The notes beneath the pieces were generated by a model that was not told the origin of the DNA, did no database searches, and saw only the letters and a list, made by a program, of their open reading frames with translations. The position numbers and the translations under genes are program-made. Below, piece by piece: positions 8,229 to 17,108 of a stretch of DNA of 64,000 nt. The stretch comes from Sulfurospirillum sp. UBA2217 (GTDB lineage: Bacteria; Campylobacterota; Campylobacteria; Campylobacterales; Sulfurospirillaceae). The stretch's first letter is position 1, and each line of letters begins with the position of its first letter. The stretch lies in contig DCUJ01000004.1 of NCBI GenBank assembly GCA_002328495.1, forward strand, positions 221,206 through 285,205, given 5' to 3'.

Positions 8229-9542
8229 TTATCTTGTTGTTTTATCGTTATCAAACTTGACCGTAAGCATGCCAGCAAAGTGCTTATCTTTGTAAAATTG
8301 AACCATATAGGTATCTTCAGCTTTATCGATGGCATAGGATTTAATGAGCTCTTTTTCACTGATTTTGATACCAGCTTCACTTACGACTCCAGCTTTTGAA
8401 TACCCGATGACGTTGATACGGTACCCTTTAATAGGCTCGACTAAAAACTCTTTTTTGACCGTGATGGCGGTGCCGATTTTGACATTGCTTTTGATGCCAT
8501 CTATGCTCATAAACACCGTGCCTAAAGTGTTGTCAAATTCTGTGTAGTCAGGTTTGAGACGAGAGATGAGTATGTTGCCATTCATGATTTTGTATTCATC
8601 TTTATCTTTAATAACGGCTACCAGTGGATTGTTACTTGAGTAGACCAATTTATCTTTATTCATAGGAAAAAATTTGATGTAGGATTTGAGCGTCGAAAGA
8701 TCTAGGGTGATTTTGGTGGTGGGAATTTCAAGGATGCCATCGTCTTCCAGAAGTTTTTTTATGGTCTCTTTTTTGAGCTCAAAAGGGCGTGTGTACTTGA
8801 TGTTCATGACGTTCATAAACTCTTCGATGGTTTTGAGCTGATAAAACACTTTTTGTGATAAATCGGTGATATTTTTACTGGTTTCAATGGCAAAAGCAGG
8901 CTTGTTATTTTGAATGGAAAAATAGGTGAGACTCTGTTGCATCTGCTTGTCTTGAGTTTTTGTGTTGGTGTTTTTGGTGTTAAATACATGCATATCTTCA
9001 AAGAGTTCCACATTGGTCTCTTTGTTGACCTTTTTAGAAATTTCTGCAAGGTTTCCAAATTTAGTTCCAGCGATTTGTTGCTGGTCAATAATGGTTGCTT
9101 GTCCCCATGCTTTGGGGTTTAAGTCTTTGTTGATGGTTTGGTCTCGATAGAAACCTTTACCATCGTGAAGATTGAGTGTTAAGTCAACTTTTGGGTGCAA
9201 AAGCAGTTTTTTAATATCTGCAATAATTTCAAAATCTTTGTCTTTGCTCTCTATCTTGGCAAATTTACGGTTCATATCACCGTAGGTGCCACGAGCATTT
9301 TTGACAATACTGTCAAAGTTAAGGTTAGGGACAATCCAGACGTTTCCATTTTCGATTTTATAGTGTTTTGCCATGAGCATGGGTGCAAAGTAGCCCCCTG
9401 GTTCATCGCCATGAATACCCCCCACAATAAGAAGTGTCGGACCTTCTTTACCACTCTCTTTTTTGATCACAGAGTAGTGTAAATTGGCTCCAAACAGTAA
9501 TGAAGAGCAGAGGAAGAAAAGTATTAAAAGGCGATTGTTCAT
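8229..9542 (-). CDS. pgp1: Peptidoglycan DL-carboxypeptidase, Pgp1/Csd4 type (M99)
   Basis: 437 residues from the ATG at 9542. A GTG two codons upstream is possible, but GGA nine bases before the ATG favours the shorter form. A signal peptide (residues 4-19) sends it to the periplasm. The catalytic domain shows GGIHGDEPGG (zinc ligands H44 and E47), NLHDGKG (H126) and FAIETSK with the likely catalytic Glu. Pgp1 and Csd4 trim tripeptides in peptidoglycan to dipeptides and give Campylobacter and Helicobacter their helical shape. H. pylori Csd4 is reported to use a Gln in place of the first His; this protein has the ordinary His. The C-terminal ~200 residues are beta-rich accessory domains. Confidence 0.88.
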   Translation of the reverse strand: MNNRLLILFFLCSSLLFGANLHYSVIKKESGKEGPTLLIVGGIHGDEPGGYFAPMLMAKHYKIENGNVWIVPNLNFDSIVKNARGTYGDMNRKFAKIESKDKDFEIIADIKKLLLHPKVDLTLNLHDGKGFYRDQTINKDLNPKAWGQATIIDQQQIAGTKFGNLAEISKKVNKETNVELFEDMHVFNTKNTNTKTQDKQMQQSLTYFSIQNNKPAFAIETSKNITDLSQKVFYQLKTIEEFMNVMNIKYTRPFELKKETIKKLLEDDGILEIPTTKITLDLSTLKSYIKFFPMNKDKLVYSSNNPLVAVIKDKDEYKIMNGNILISRLKPDYTEFDNTLGTVFMSIDGIKSNVKIGTAITVKKEFLVEPIKGYRINVIGYSKAGVVSEAGIKISEKELIKSYAIDKAEDTYMVQFYKDKHFAGMLTVKFDNDKTTR

Positions 9543-9605
9543 AGGCACAGTCCATAAATTTTTTTACCTAAAATCTTATCAAAAGAGAGATAAAATTAAC
9601 CCAAA

Positions 9606-9983
9606 TTAGGCACGTGCATCGAGTTTTTGTTTTAAAAGATGGGCAAATGTTTCAAAATCAGGTAAATCAAGCGATGCTTCGCGCTGTTTGATTCCCCACA
9701 TAGACTCTGGAAAGTGGGAATCTTCTTTAAAGCGTGCCATAACGTGAATATGGACATGAGGCACGTAGTTTCCAAAAAGGGCGATATTGATTTTTTCGGG
9801 CTGATAGTAGGAGAGCATCTCTTGTTCTACGAGCACCATTGCTTTAAGAATAGCTTCTCGTGTGCACTCATCGCAATCGCTCAGTTCTTTGTAGGGTTTT
9901 TGGGTAAAAATTTTAACCCACGGAATGGTGGACTCTTCTTTGAGGATATAAAAAAAGTCATTTTCATAGAGTTTTTTGACCAT
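9606..9983 (-). CDS. HIT-family nucleotide-binding protein
   Basis: 125 residues from the ATG at 9983. The frame runs further upstream, but only across the end of the radical SAM gene. HVHIHVMAR gives the histidine triad (HxHxH) near residue 90, the nucleophile region of nucleoside monophosphate hydrolases of this superfamily. The short length and divergent N-terminus fit the HIT/Hint-like or diadenosine polyphosphate hydrolase groups. It overlaps the upstream radical SAM gene by 20 bases and is probably cotranscribed with it. The substrate is not resolvable. Confidence 0.85.
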   Translation of the reverse strand: MVKKLYENDFFYILKEESTIPWVKIFTQKPYKELSDCDECTREAILKAMVLVEQEMLSYYQPEKINIALFGNYVPHVHIHVMARFKEDSHFPESMWGIKQREASLDLPDFETFAHLLKQKLDARA

Positions 9984-10845
9984 TGAATCTCTCCTTGTAG
10001 GTGCATTTTTGACATAAAAGCTCAACAGCCTTATGGTTTTGAAAGCCTTCGATGATAGCACGCGTGCGAGAGGTGCTTAATATCTCTTTGAGAGGGGTTA
10101 CATGTAAATCACCCAGTGCGATAATACCATCTTTATCCAAACAACAAGGTACCACTTTTCCACTGGCTAAAATTCCAAAATGAGAACTGAGTCCTTGACA
10201 TGTACCATCCGTTTGATGCGGTGCGTGAAGGCTTGGCCACTCAAAATAGCTATCAAAGTGTAGCAAAATTTTTTCATCCAAACGAATCGTTTTTCCCTGC
10301 AACGTCTTTACATGTAAAGATGTATTAAAGTGGTGCTCAAGGTATTCAAAGAGCATTGTGTTAAATACCTCTTCGCTGTGTTCCTCGTCTAAATTCCACA
10401 CTCGTAAATTGATAAACATCTCTTTGCGTGTTTGCTTTTTTTGTTCGCATAGGCTAAGAATAGGGCGCATATAATCTTCAAATGAGAGCGGTAGGGCGTT
10501 TTTGTTAAAGCTATTAAGCGAGATATTGATTTGTTTAATGGCAGGGTGTAGGAGCGTTTGGATGTCGTGGTTTGCCAAAAAATAGCCACTGCTGGTAAGC
10601 GTTACTTTAAAACCGTGTTTACATGTAAGCTCCAAATAGGCTTCCAAATTGGAAAGCACCAAGGGGTCTCCAACGATGTGATAGGCTAGCTCTTTGGTGT
10701 AGGGTTTGAGTTGCACGAGAATGTGTTCAAAAAAAGCGAGTGACATGGTGTGCGTGGGAAGGGTTTTTGGGGGACAAAACGTGCACTTTAAGCCACAAAC
10801 ATTGGTGAGTTCAACATACACACGGTGAAATTTCATGGTTCTCAT
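9964..10845 (-). CDS. Radical SAM protein with SPASM-like C-terminus
   Basis: 293 residues. CGLKCTFC near residue 18 is the CxxxCxxC motif for the radical SAM [4Fe-4S] cluster. Towards the C-terminus, a Cys in DGTCQGL, the pair in VVPCCLDKDG and the CQKC pair form a SPASM-like set that could hold an auxiliary cluster. Such proteins modify peptides, cofactors or RNA; no specific family is recognised. Three palindrome copies lie in frame (10097-10108, 10307-10318, 10618-10629), read as LHVT, LHVK and LTCK. The HIT gene follows with an overlap. Confidence 0.85.
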   Translation of the reverse strand: MRTMKFHRVYVELTNVCGLKCTFCPPKTLPTHTMSLAFFEHILVQLKPYTKELAYHIVGDPLVLSNLEAYLELTCKHGFKVTLTSSGYFLANHDIQTLLHPAIKQINISLNSFNKNALPLSFEDYMRPILSLCEQKKQTRKEMFINLRVWNLDEEHSEEVFNTMLFEYLEHHFNTSLHVKTLQGKTIRLDEKILLHFDSYFEWPSLHAPHQTDGTCQGLSSHFGILASGKVVPCCLDKDGIIALGDLHVTPLKEILSTSRTRAIIEGFQNHKAVELLCQKCTYKERFNGQKTL

Positions 10846-10868
10846 TTTTGGGTAATTTGAACCGCATT

Positions 10869-10900
10869 ATACCCCAATTTGTTTTCACACATTGGGGTAT
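10869..10900. terminator. Hairpin after the molybdoenzyme operon
   Basis: ATACCCCAAT (10869-10878) pairs perfectly with ATTGGGGTAT (10891-10900) over a 12-base loop. It separates the cytochrome b stop (10911) from the radical SAM start (10845), both on the minus strand. It has no strong U tract, so it may be a partial terminator. Confidence 0.5.
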
Positions 10901-10910
10901 GTGCTTTTGC

Positions 10911-11609
10911 TTATACTTCTTGAAGCTTTCGGTACCACAGTGGATGATGTTCTTTCACGTAGTCTTCATCCATCTCTCCTGTTTTAAACATCGCCGTGTA
11001 AGCCGCTTTATTGGCTGGATGCGTTGCAAAATAGATGTGTATCATCAGCGTAATCATCAAGATGACATAGCTAATGGCATGAGCCCCTCGTGCGATAGAG
11101 ATGAAATCATGCGTTAAGGCACTGCGAAAGACCAACATATAACCAGACACGACGATGATAACCATCGAGAATACAATGACCCACGCACTGGCTTTTTGTC
11201 CTGTATTCATTTTGCCAAATTCGGCGTGTTTGAGGTCAATGTAGTTTTTTTTCATCTCAACAACCCCATCCACAATCGCCACAGCACCCCAACGATCAGG
11301 CCAGATGCTTAGGGTTAAAATTTTACGCGACATGGATAATATAAAGGGCACCATAATCCCTGTAAGCGCAAACGCACTTGCCCAGTGAATGACTCTTAAA
11401 AAAGAGATACCAGAGGCTAAAATGTGTTCGCTGTTCATATCACCTGTAAAATAGTTAATAGGATACCCTATGGCAAATGCGATAAAATTAAATTTATCCG
11501 ATAAAATAGGTAAACCACTAAACGATAAAAAGGCAACAAAATGGATCATATGTTTATGAAACCACATCTCTAACGAGCTGTAAGCTAAAACTTTTTTAGT
11601 GTTGCTCAT
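10911..11609 (-). CDS. Membrane cytochrome b subunit of the molybdoenzyme complex
   Basis: 232 residues with four predicted membrane helices (about 18-36, 68-92, 140-160 and 176-196). Histidines in the helices (the FHKHMIH, RVIHWASAF and ARGAHAISYV regions) can hold two b haems. It resembles the formate dehydrogenase gamma / PhsC cytochrome b group, which passes electrons between menaquinol and the iron-sulfur subunit. Its start overlaps the end of the iron-sulfur gene by 14 bases. It ends the three-gene operon before a hairpin. Confidence 0.87.
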   Translation of the reverse strand: MSNTKKVLAYSSLEMWFHKHMIHFVAFLSFSGLPILSDKFNFIAFAIGYPINYFTGDMNSEHILASGISFLRVIHWASAFALTGIMVPFILSMSRKILTLSIWPDRWGAVAIVDGVVEMKKNYIDLKHAEFGKMNTGQKASAWVIVFSMVIIVVSGYMLVFRSALTHDFISIARGAHAISYVILMITLMIHIYFATHPANKAAYTAMFKTGEMDEDYVKEHHPLWYRKLQEV

Positions 11610-12414
11610 GAAAATCTCCTTCTCCTGCGGCTATTTTTTTCTTACGTTTATCGAGCCAATAGATAAAGTGTGCGGTTGTTCCTACAATGGCAGCAACGGC
11701 TAACACGCCACCCCCTGTTTTGGCGTAGTCTCGCCATTGAATCGCTGTACGTGTTGGCTTGGTGTCGAGTTGATACGCCTCAAGTTCATCTTCTTCAACG
11801 ATGGTAATCCATTTGAGTTTTCCCACATACTCGTTGAGTTTATCCGCACCGTAAACCACGTATTTTTTGCCTGTTTTTTCGGTGTATAAAGCGGCACGTT
11901 TTCGTGCTTCATCTATGACTTCATTGGCGTAACCTGAGAACATGGCTGTGGTAGGACAGGCTTCGACACAGCTTTGTTTTAAGCCGTTTTCCACACGGTC
12001 ATAGCAGCCCATACATTTGTAGGCTTTGCCATTGTCAGCACTGTATTTTGGCACGTCAAACGGACACGCATCGCCACAACTTTGACACCCGATGCACACG
12101 TCTGGGTTGATGACGACTTCACCGCCTGCACGGGTGCTAATCGCACCTGTAGGGCAGATTTGTTGGCACGGTGAGTTTTCACAATGGTTACAGTGATGAA
12201 ACGCTGTCACTTGTTTGGCATTAGGATAAACACCTATCTCAACCCTGCGAGGGGAGAGATAGTTTAGATGAGGCATTTGGGATTGAACGCTTTTTTCGAC
12301 ATTCATCACGCCTTCTCGTTGCAACCTAAGACGATTTTCGACTGAGCAGTTGATCATACAAGCGAAGCACCTGATACATGCTTGGCTATCATAACATTTG
12401 ATTTGTTCTCTCAT
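11596..12414 (-). CDS. Four-cluster ferredoxin subunit with membrane anchor
   Basis: 272 residues. Four cysteine groups are visible: CIRCFACMINC, then CNHC...CQQIC, CIGCQSCGDAC, and CMGC...CVEAC. That is enough for four [4Fe-4S] clusters, as in DmsB/PhsB/FdnH subunits. A single hydrophobic helix near residues 232-252, followed by a Lys/Arg-rich tail, anchors it to the membrane as in FdnH. It overlaps the catalytic subunit gene by four bases (ATGA) and the cytochrome b gene by 14. It carries electrons between the cytochrome b and the molybdenum subunit. Confidence 0.92.
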   Translation of the reverse strand: MREQIKCYDSQACIRCFACMINCSVENRLRLQREGVMNVEKSVQSQMPHLNYLSPRRVEIGVYPNAKQVTAFHHCNHCENSPCQQICPTGAISTRAGGEVVINPDVCIGCQSCGDACPFDVPKYSADNGKAYKCMGCYDRVENGLKQSCVEACPTTAMFSGYANEVIDEARKRAALYTEKTGKKYVVYGADKLNEYVGKLKWITIVEEDELEAYQLDTKPTRTAIQWRDYAKTGGGVLAVAAIVGTTAHFIYWLDKRKKKIAAGEGDFHEQH

Positions 12415-14963
12415 ACTGATTTCCTTATGCTAACGATAAAATCTTGACACGAATGCCCTGTTGTCAATGGATTGAACGTAAAGTTCGAGATGTGGTTGGG
12501 GTTAAATCCGATTTTACTTGCATTGCGAAGCCCATTGGTCATATTGCGATAATAACCCGCTCCCATACCGTAGTAGCTAAAGAGTGCATCGGGATGAATG
12601 ACTTCACTCAGAACCACTCTTGCTTTGGTGATAAGGTCTGGTTTTTCGATATTGACGATTTCAACAATGTCATCGCTTTTAAGCCCTAAAGCAGCGCCTT
12701 TTTTCTTATTGATGAAAACGGCATCGGCGTTGGTACTGTTTTGAATGGTTTTTAACAAGGTGTTGTTTTTGGTCTGTTGTCCTGTGAAAGAGCCTAGTGG
12801 GTGAAATCCTGTAATAGGAATAAACTCACTGTTACCCAGCGCACTCTTTTTTTCTAACCAATAAGGCTTGTTAAAAATAGGCAGCGGGGAAGCATAGGCA
12901 GCTCTGTCGTAATTTAAGGCTTTTAAATCCACAAATTTTTGCGCCAAAAACGTTGAGTAAAGCTCTATTTTGCCTGTTGGTGTTCCTTTGGCGCTAATGC
13001 CGTAGTGTTTTTCACCTGCCCATACACGACCATTGAGAATGGAATCCAGTGGCGGAATGGTCGCCATCTCAGCATCGTTAATACCGCTTAGTTTGCTGTA
13101 TTGCTTCTTCCACATTGCCATAATGCCCTCGCGTTGGAACTCCCCAAAGTACTGCTCAAAAATCTCAGGAGCTAACACTCTTTGTGCCAGTTGCAAGATA
13201 ATCCAATAACCGTCTTTTGAGTCATACATAGGCTCTACGGCTTTGCGATTGACCGCAAGGGTAGGAATCGGTGTTTTAAACGATGTGGTGAGTGGCTCGT
13301 CTCGTTCCATAAAGGTACAATCAGGAAGTACCACGTCCGCATACATAATGGTTTCGTTTAAAAACGGAGAAATAGCGACAATCATCTCTAACTTTTTAAG
13401 CCCTTTGATGATTTCACCCGCACCCGCAGACCCACCGACAATGTTTTGTCCTGAAAAGATTGCCATACGTTGCTTGTAAGGTTTTTCACTTAAAACGGTT
13501 TTAATCCATGTTCTACGGTAGTAGTGGTCACTCATAAACGCTGAACTTGGGTCATTTTTTAAGTACCATTTTGGAATAGGCATTTCTGTTAATTTTGGTA
13601 CGGAGAGGTATTTTTCTGTTTTAATGCTTCGGTTATAAAAAACTCCCCCTTTGACGCCAAAGGCACCCAAGAGAACATTGATTTGTGTAACCAATAATTT
13701 TTCTCTCATACTAGAAGCGTATCGCTCAGAACGGTATCCACGGTCGATAAAACAGGCGGGTTTGGTCGCATTGAGTTTGTGAGCCAATTTTACAATAGTA
13801 TCCTCAGGAATCGATGTTTGCTCCGACGTCCACTCAGGGGTACATGTTTTGACTTCGTCTTGCATCATTTCTAATGCGGTCTTACATGTAAGCTTTGCGC
13901 CATCGATTTCCACATCAAATTTTCCAAATAAGCTAGGGTTTTTGGCTTCAGATTTGAAAACAAACGCACCATCAGAGGAGACAAGATAATCAAGAATTTC
14001 TACTTTTTTACCCTTGGACTCTTTTTCGATTTTGCGTGTTTGCACAGGAAGTCCTGTCTCGACATTGATGAGCATATCGGAGTTGGTGTGTTTTAGAAGA
14101 TAGTCTACATCAAAGAAGCGATTTTTGAAAATTTGGTGCATCAATCCTAATAAAAAGGCACTGTCCGTTCCAGGGCGAATGGGCACCCATTGCGCATCGC
14201 TCTCTCCTGCTTCTGAGGGCTTGCGTGGATCAACAACTGCTACTTGAAGACCGTTTTTCTTGCCCTTGCCAAACATAGTTCCCCATGCGTGGCATACCAG
14301 CCCACCACCAGGATTTCGTTGCATCAAGATACCAAATTTGGCGTTTTCATAATCCGAACTAATCGCCCCTGTGCTTTGTTCAGGAATGCCACTGGCCAGT
14401 TTTCCACCCACGACTGCGGACAATCCAATGGTGAGAGCATTGGCAAAACAGACATCGCCGTATCCTGGAATGTTTGGCGTACCGTAAAGGGTGAAGAAGT
14501 TGTTATCAATACCATCGGCACTGTTAAAGCGAGGCAAGAAAGCAACGGATTTTTGGTCACCCTCAGCGGCAATACTTTTCATTTTACCCGCTACTAAGTC
14601 TAAAACTTCATCCCATGATGCTTGTCTAAATTTTCCCTCACCTCTTTCGCCAACTCGAATCAGTGGGGTTTTAATACGATCAGGGTCATACAATGCGCCC
14701 ATAGCAGAGCGTCCACGTCCACAAATACCACCATAAGGTGTTCCCATATTGGCCTCAATACGAACAATCTTACCGTCTCTAACGGTTGCTAGCATGGGGC
14801 AAAACTGTGCGCACATGCGACATAACAATGGAACTTTTTTCTCAACTCCAAAGTCCGCAGCCGTAACAGTTTGTGCTTCTGCTTTTGTTTGCGTAATGAT
14901 TTTTCCACCCAGAACAGTCGCAACCGTTCCTTTAAGAAAATCTCGCCTTGATGTTTTACTCAA
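12411..14963 (-). CDS. Molybdopterin oxidoreductase catalytic subunit, Tat-exported
   Basis: 850 residues. A twin-arginine signal (SRRDFLKG) sends it to the periplasm. C48, C51, C55 and C81 form the N-terminal [4Fe-4S] site. C172 in GYGDVC is the likely molybdenum ligand; it is not followed by the His or the Sec/Cys context of formate dehydrogenase. The family therefore points to PhsA/PsrA/ArrA-like enzymes acting on sulfur or other anions, but the substrate cannot be assigned. The start is TTG at 14963 behind GGAGGTAACC. A palindrome at 13881-13892 is read as LTCK. A tandem repeat at 15021-15042, shared with two signalling operons, suggests two-component control. Confidence 0.9.
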   Translation of the reverse strand: MSKTSRRDFLKGTVATVLGGKIITQTKAEAQTVTAADFGVEKKVPLLCRMCAQFCPMLATVRDGKIVRIEANMGTPYGGICGRGRSAMGALYDPDRIKTPLIRVGERGEGKFRQASWDEVLDLVAGKMKSIAAEGDQKSVAFLPRFNSADGIDNNFFTLYGTPNIPGYGDVCFANALTIGLSAVVGGKLASGIPEQSTGAISSDYENAKFGILMQRNPGGGLVCHAWGTMFGKGKKNGLQVAVVDPRKPSEAGESDAQWVPIRPGTDSAFLLGLMHQIFKNRFFDVDYLLKHTNSDMLINVETGLPVQTRKIEKESKGKKVEILDYLVSSDGAFVFKSEAKNPSLFGKFDVEIDGAKLTCKTALEMMQDEVKTCTPEWTSEQTSIPEDTIVKLAHKLNATKPACFIDRGYRSERYASSMREKLLVTQINVLLGAFGVKGGVFYNRSIKTEKYLSVPKLTEMPIPKWYLKNDPSSAFMSDHYYRRTWIKTVLSEKPYKQRMAIFSGQNIVGGSAGAGEIIKGLKKLEMIVAISPFLNETIMYADVVLPDCTFMERDEPLTTSFKTPIPTLAVNRKAVEPMYDSKDGYWIILQLAQRVLAPEIFEQYFGEFQREGIMAMWKKQYSKLSGINDAEMATIPPLDSILNGRVWAGEKHYGISAKGTPTGKIELYSTFLAQKFVDLKALNYDRAAYASPLPIFNKPYWLEKKSALGNSEFIPITGFHPLGSFTGQQTKNNTLLKTIQNSTNADAVFINKKKGAALGLKSDDIVEIVNIEKPDLITKARVVLSEVIHPDALFSYYGMGAGYYRNMTNGLRNASKIGFNPNHISNFTFNPLTTGHSCQDFIVSIRKSV

Positions 14964-15020
14964 GGTTACCTCCTTCGATAAATTTAAGAATTTACTCTTA
15001 GACTAATGCTAACGAAGAGG

Positions 15021-15042
15021 TGGGGTGAAAATAGGGGGTATT
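15021..15042 (-). promoter_or_regulatory. Tandem 11-bp repeat upstream of the molybdoenzyme operon
   Basis: In the minus-strand sense: AATACCCCCTA then TTTTCACCCCA, two direct repeats 11 bases apart. It ends 57 bases before the TTG start. It resembles the elements at 20361-20382 and 22864-22885. Tandem repeats with one-turn spacing are typical of OmpR/PhoB-type regulators. Confidence 0.55.
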
Positions 15043-15114
15043 ATAAATAATCGTATATAGAGTTATAACTTTAAAGAATTTGGTGTAAAAAAAGTGACAG
15101 TGTGTCAAAAAATC

Positions 15115-15126
15115 TTTACATGTAAA
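15115..15126. repeat. Iterated palindrome TTTACATGTAAA, intergenic copy
   Basis: Perfect copy in the 180-base gap between the molybdoenzyme start and the end of the PAS-GGDEF-EAL gene. It is one of only three exact copies outside genes. Confidence 0.85.
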
Positions 15127-15143
15127 GGGGTTGAAGGTGAAAT

Positions 15144-17108
15144 TTAGAGTAAGTAAGGTTTGGGTTCCCCAATATAATAGCCTTGTGAATAATCAATTCC
15201 CAAATCACATACCGTATCAAATATCTCTTTTGTTGAGACAAATTCAGCAACGGTTTTCATTTTTCTGGCTTTCGCAAATGAAATGATGGCTTTTATAACA
15301 TCCATTGCACCGTCATTGCCGTACATTTTTTGAATGATAGAACCATCTATTTTGATATAAGTGGCATTGAGTTTGATGAGATATTCAAAGTTTGAGTAGC
15401 CCGTCCCAAAATCATCAATAGCAAGTTCACATCCGCACTCTTTGGCACGTTGTAAAAAGTGTTCAATGGAGTGCATATCCTTGATGCCCTCTGATTCTAC
15501 GATTTCTAAAATCAATCTTTTATGTACATTATGAGTATGAATACTTTTCCACAAATAAAGTTTTACTTCATCACTTAAAATATCTTCCATCGTAAGATTA
15601 ATCGAAAAATCCAAATCATTGTGAGCAAAAACTTCAAAAGATTTTTGAACAACTCTTTTGGTGATTTCGATGTATTGTCTTGTTTTTTTGGCAATATCTA
15701 AAAAATAAAAAGGAGAAATGACTTCATCTCCATCAACGATGCGTACCAATGTTTCGTATTTTTCTATTTTTTGGGTTTTATTATTGAAAATGGGTTGAAA
15801 AAAAGTTGTTATTTTGTCTTCATCAAGGGCTTCTTTAATTTTAGCGGCCCAGTAGATATTTTGTTCATATTCTTTAGCAAGTTCAATGGTTTTAGTATAG
15901 TGGCAAAAAGGTATATTATTGTTTTTTGCATGATTTTTAGCGATATCCGCAGTAGAAAGTAAATCTTCCTTGGGCTCAAAGGAGAGTGCTGTTGTAATGG
16001 AAAATACAATTTTTTTATCCTTTACATGTAAAGCTTGATTGCTGAGAGAAAAATGAAGGTTTTGCACACTTGAAAGGACTTCATTCACTTCCATATTATC
16101 GCCCAATAAGGCAAACTCATCGGCATTGATACGGTAGAGTAAAAAATGATTTTGAGTCAAAAAGAGGAGTTTTTGCGCAAATACAACGATAAGCTCATCG
16201 CCTATTTTGTAGCCATAAAAATCGTTTATTTGCCCAAAACGTACAATATCGAAAATGGCTAAAAAGGGTTTATGGGCTTTTTCAATATCGTGTAAAAGTT
16301 TAAAACGATTTCCCAGTCCCGTGAGATTGTCTGTTTGAGATTGTAGTTTTGATGCTTCACTGGCTTCAATGAGTTCTGTGACATCATGGCGAATACCAAT
16401 ATATTTTTTTATATTGCCTTGTTGGTCAAGTAGCGGTGAAATAGAGACGTTAGCCGACATAGCACTGCCATCTTTTTTTCGACTTTTTAAAATGCCATGC
16501 CATGTTTTTTTCTCTTTGATGGTTGTCCACATCGCCTTAAATGTCTCTACTGGTGTGCTTGGATGGCGAAAGATATTGTGTGGTTTTCCCAAGATCTCTT
16601 CTAAAGCGTAGCCAGAACTTTTCAAAAAAGCGTCATTGGCATAGATGATATTTCCCTCAAGGTCTGCCATGGTGACATTATTGTTGGCATCTAACATTTG
16701 CTTATAGATTTCAAGATTGGTGTTGGAGGCTTTTAGCGAAGTAATATCACTCACATAAGCAAAAAAATAGCATACCTTACCGTGTTCATCTCGAACAATC
16801 TGTGTCTCTTTTTCAACCCAAATGATTGTTCCGCTTTTGGTAATCAGGCGATAAGGTGTATGTTTAAAATGGCTTATATCTGAATGTGAAAAATGGTTAA
16901 TCTCATGTGAAAAAAGGGGCAAATCATTTTTATGGATGAGCGACATACAGTTAATGCTTTGGTTCATAAACTCCTCTTGGGTATATCCCAATAAAGTTTC
17001 CACATTGCGACTGACATAACGAACGCTCCACTGCTCGTCGGGAGAACACTTGAAAAAAACGGTAGGACTTAGGTTGAGATAGGTCTCAAAATCATCTACG
17101 CGTAACAT
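15144..17108 (-). CDS. PAS-PAS-GGDEF-EAL c-di-GMP protein
   Basis: 654 residues, soluble. PAS domains lie at about 8-125 and 130-245, GGDEF at 255-410 and EAL at 420-650. The cyclase signature is degenerate (NADEF in RINADEFALLG), so cyclase activity is doubtful. The EAL domain keeps its metal and catalytic residues: the Glu of YETLVR, the Asn of INLTMED, the Glu of LEIVESEG, DDFGTGYS, the Lys of YIKIDGS and the Glu of AEFVS. It may therefore be an active phosphodiesterase. Its start shares one base with the stop of the CZB receptor gene (TAATG), so a receptor and a c-di-GMP enzyme are coupled. A palindrome at 16021-16032 is read as LHVK. Confidence 0.9.
   Translation of the reverse strand: MLRVDDFETYLNLSPTVFFKCSPDEQWSVRYVSRNVETLLGYTQEEFMNQSINCMSLIHKNDLPLFSHEINHFSHSDISHFKHTPYRLITKSGTIIWVEKETQIVRDEHGKVCYFFAYVSDITSLKASNTNLEIYKQMLDANNNVTMADLEGNIIYANDAFLKSSGYALEEILGKPHNIFRHPSTPVETFKAMWTTIKEKKTWHGILKSRKKDGSAMSANVSISPLLDQQGNIKKYIGIRHDVTELIEASEASKLQSQTDNLTGLGNRFKLLHDIEKAHKPFLAIFDIVRFGQINDFYGYKIGDELIVVFAQKLLFLTQNHFLLYRINADEFALLGDNMEVNEVLSSVQNLHFSLSNQALHVKDKKIVFSITTALSFEPKEDLLSTADIAKNHAKNNNIPFCHYTKTIELAKEYEQNIYWAAKIKEALDEDKITTFFQPIFNNKTQKIEKYETLVRIVDGDEVISPFYFLDIAKKTRQYIEITKRVVQKSFEVFAHNDLDFSINLTMEDILSDEVKLYLWKSIHTHNVHKRLILEIVESEGIKDMHSIEHFLQRAKECGCELAIDDFGTGYSNFEYLIKLNATYIKIDGSIIQKMYGNDGAMDVIKAIISFAKARKMKTVAEFVSTKEIFDTVCDLGIDYSQGYYIGEPKPYLL

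Noticed and set aside
15040..15045. TATAAT on the minus strand as the molybdoenzyme operon promoter
   Set aside because: It would place the tandem 11-bp repeat downstream of the -10 box, unlike the arrangement implied by equal start-codon distances at the two sister sites; too uncertain to list.
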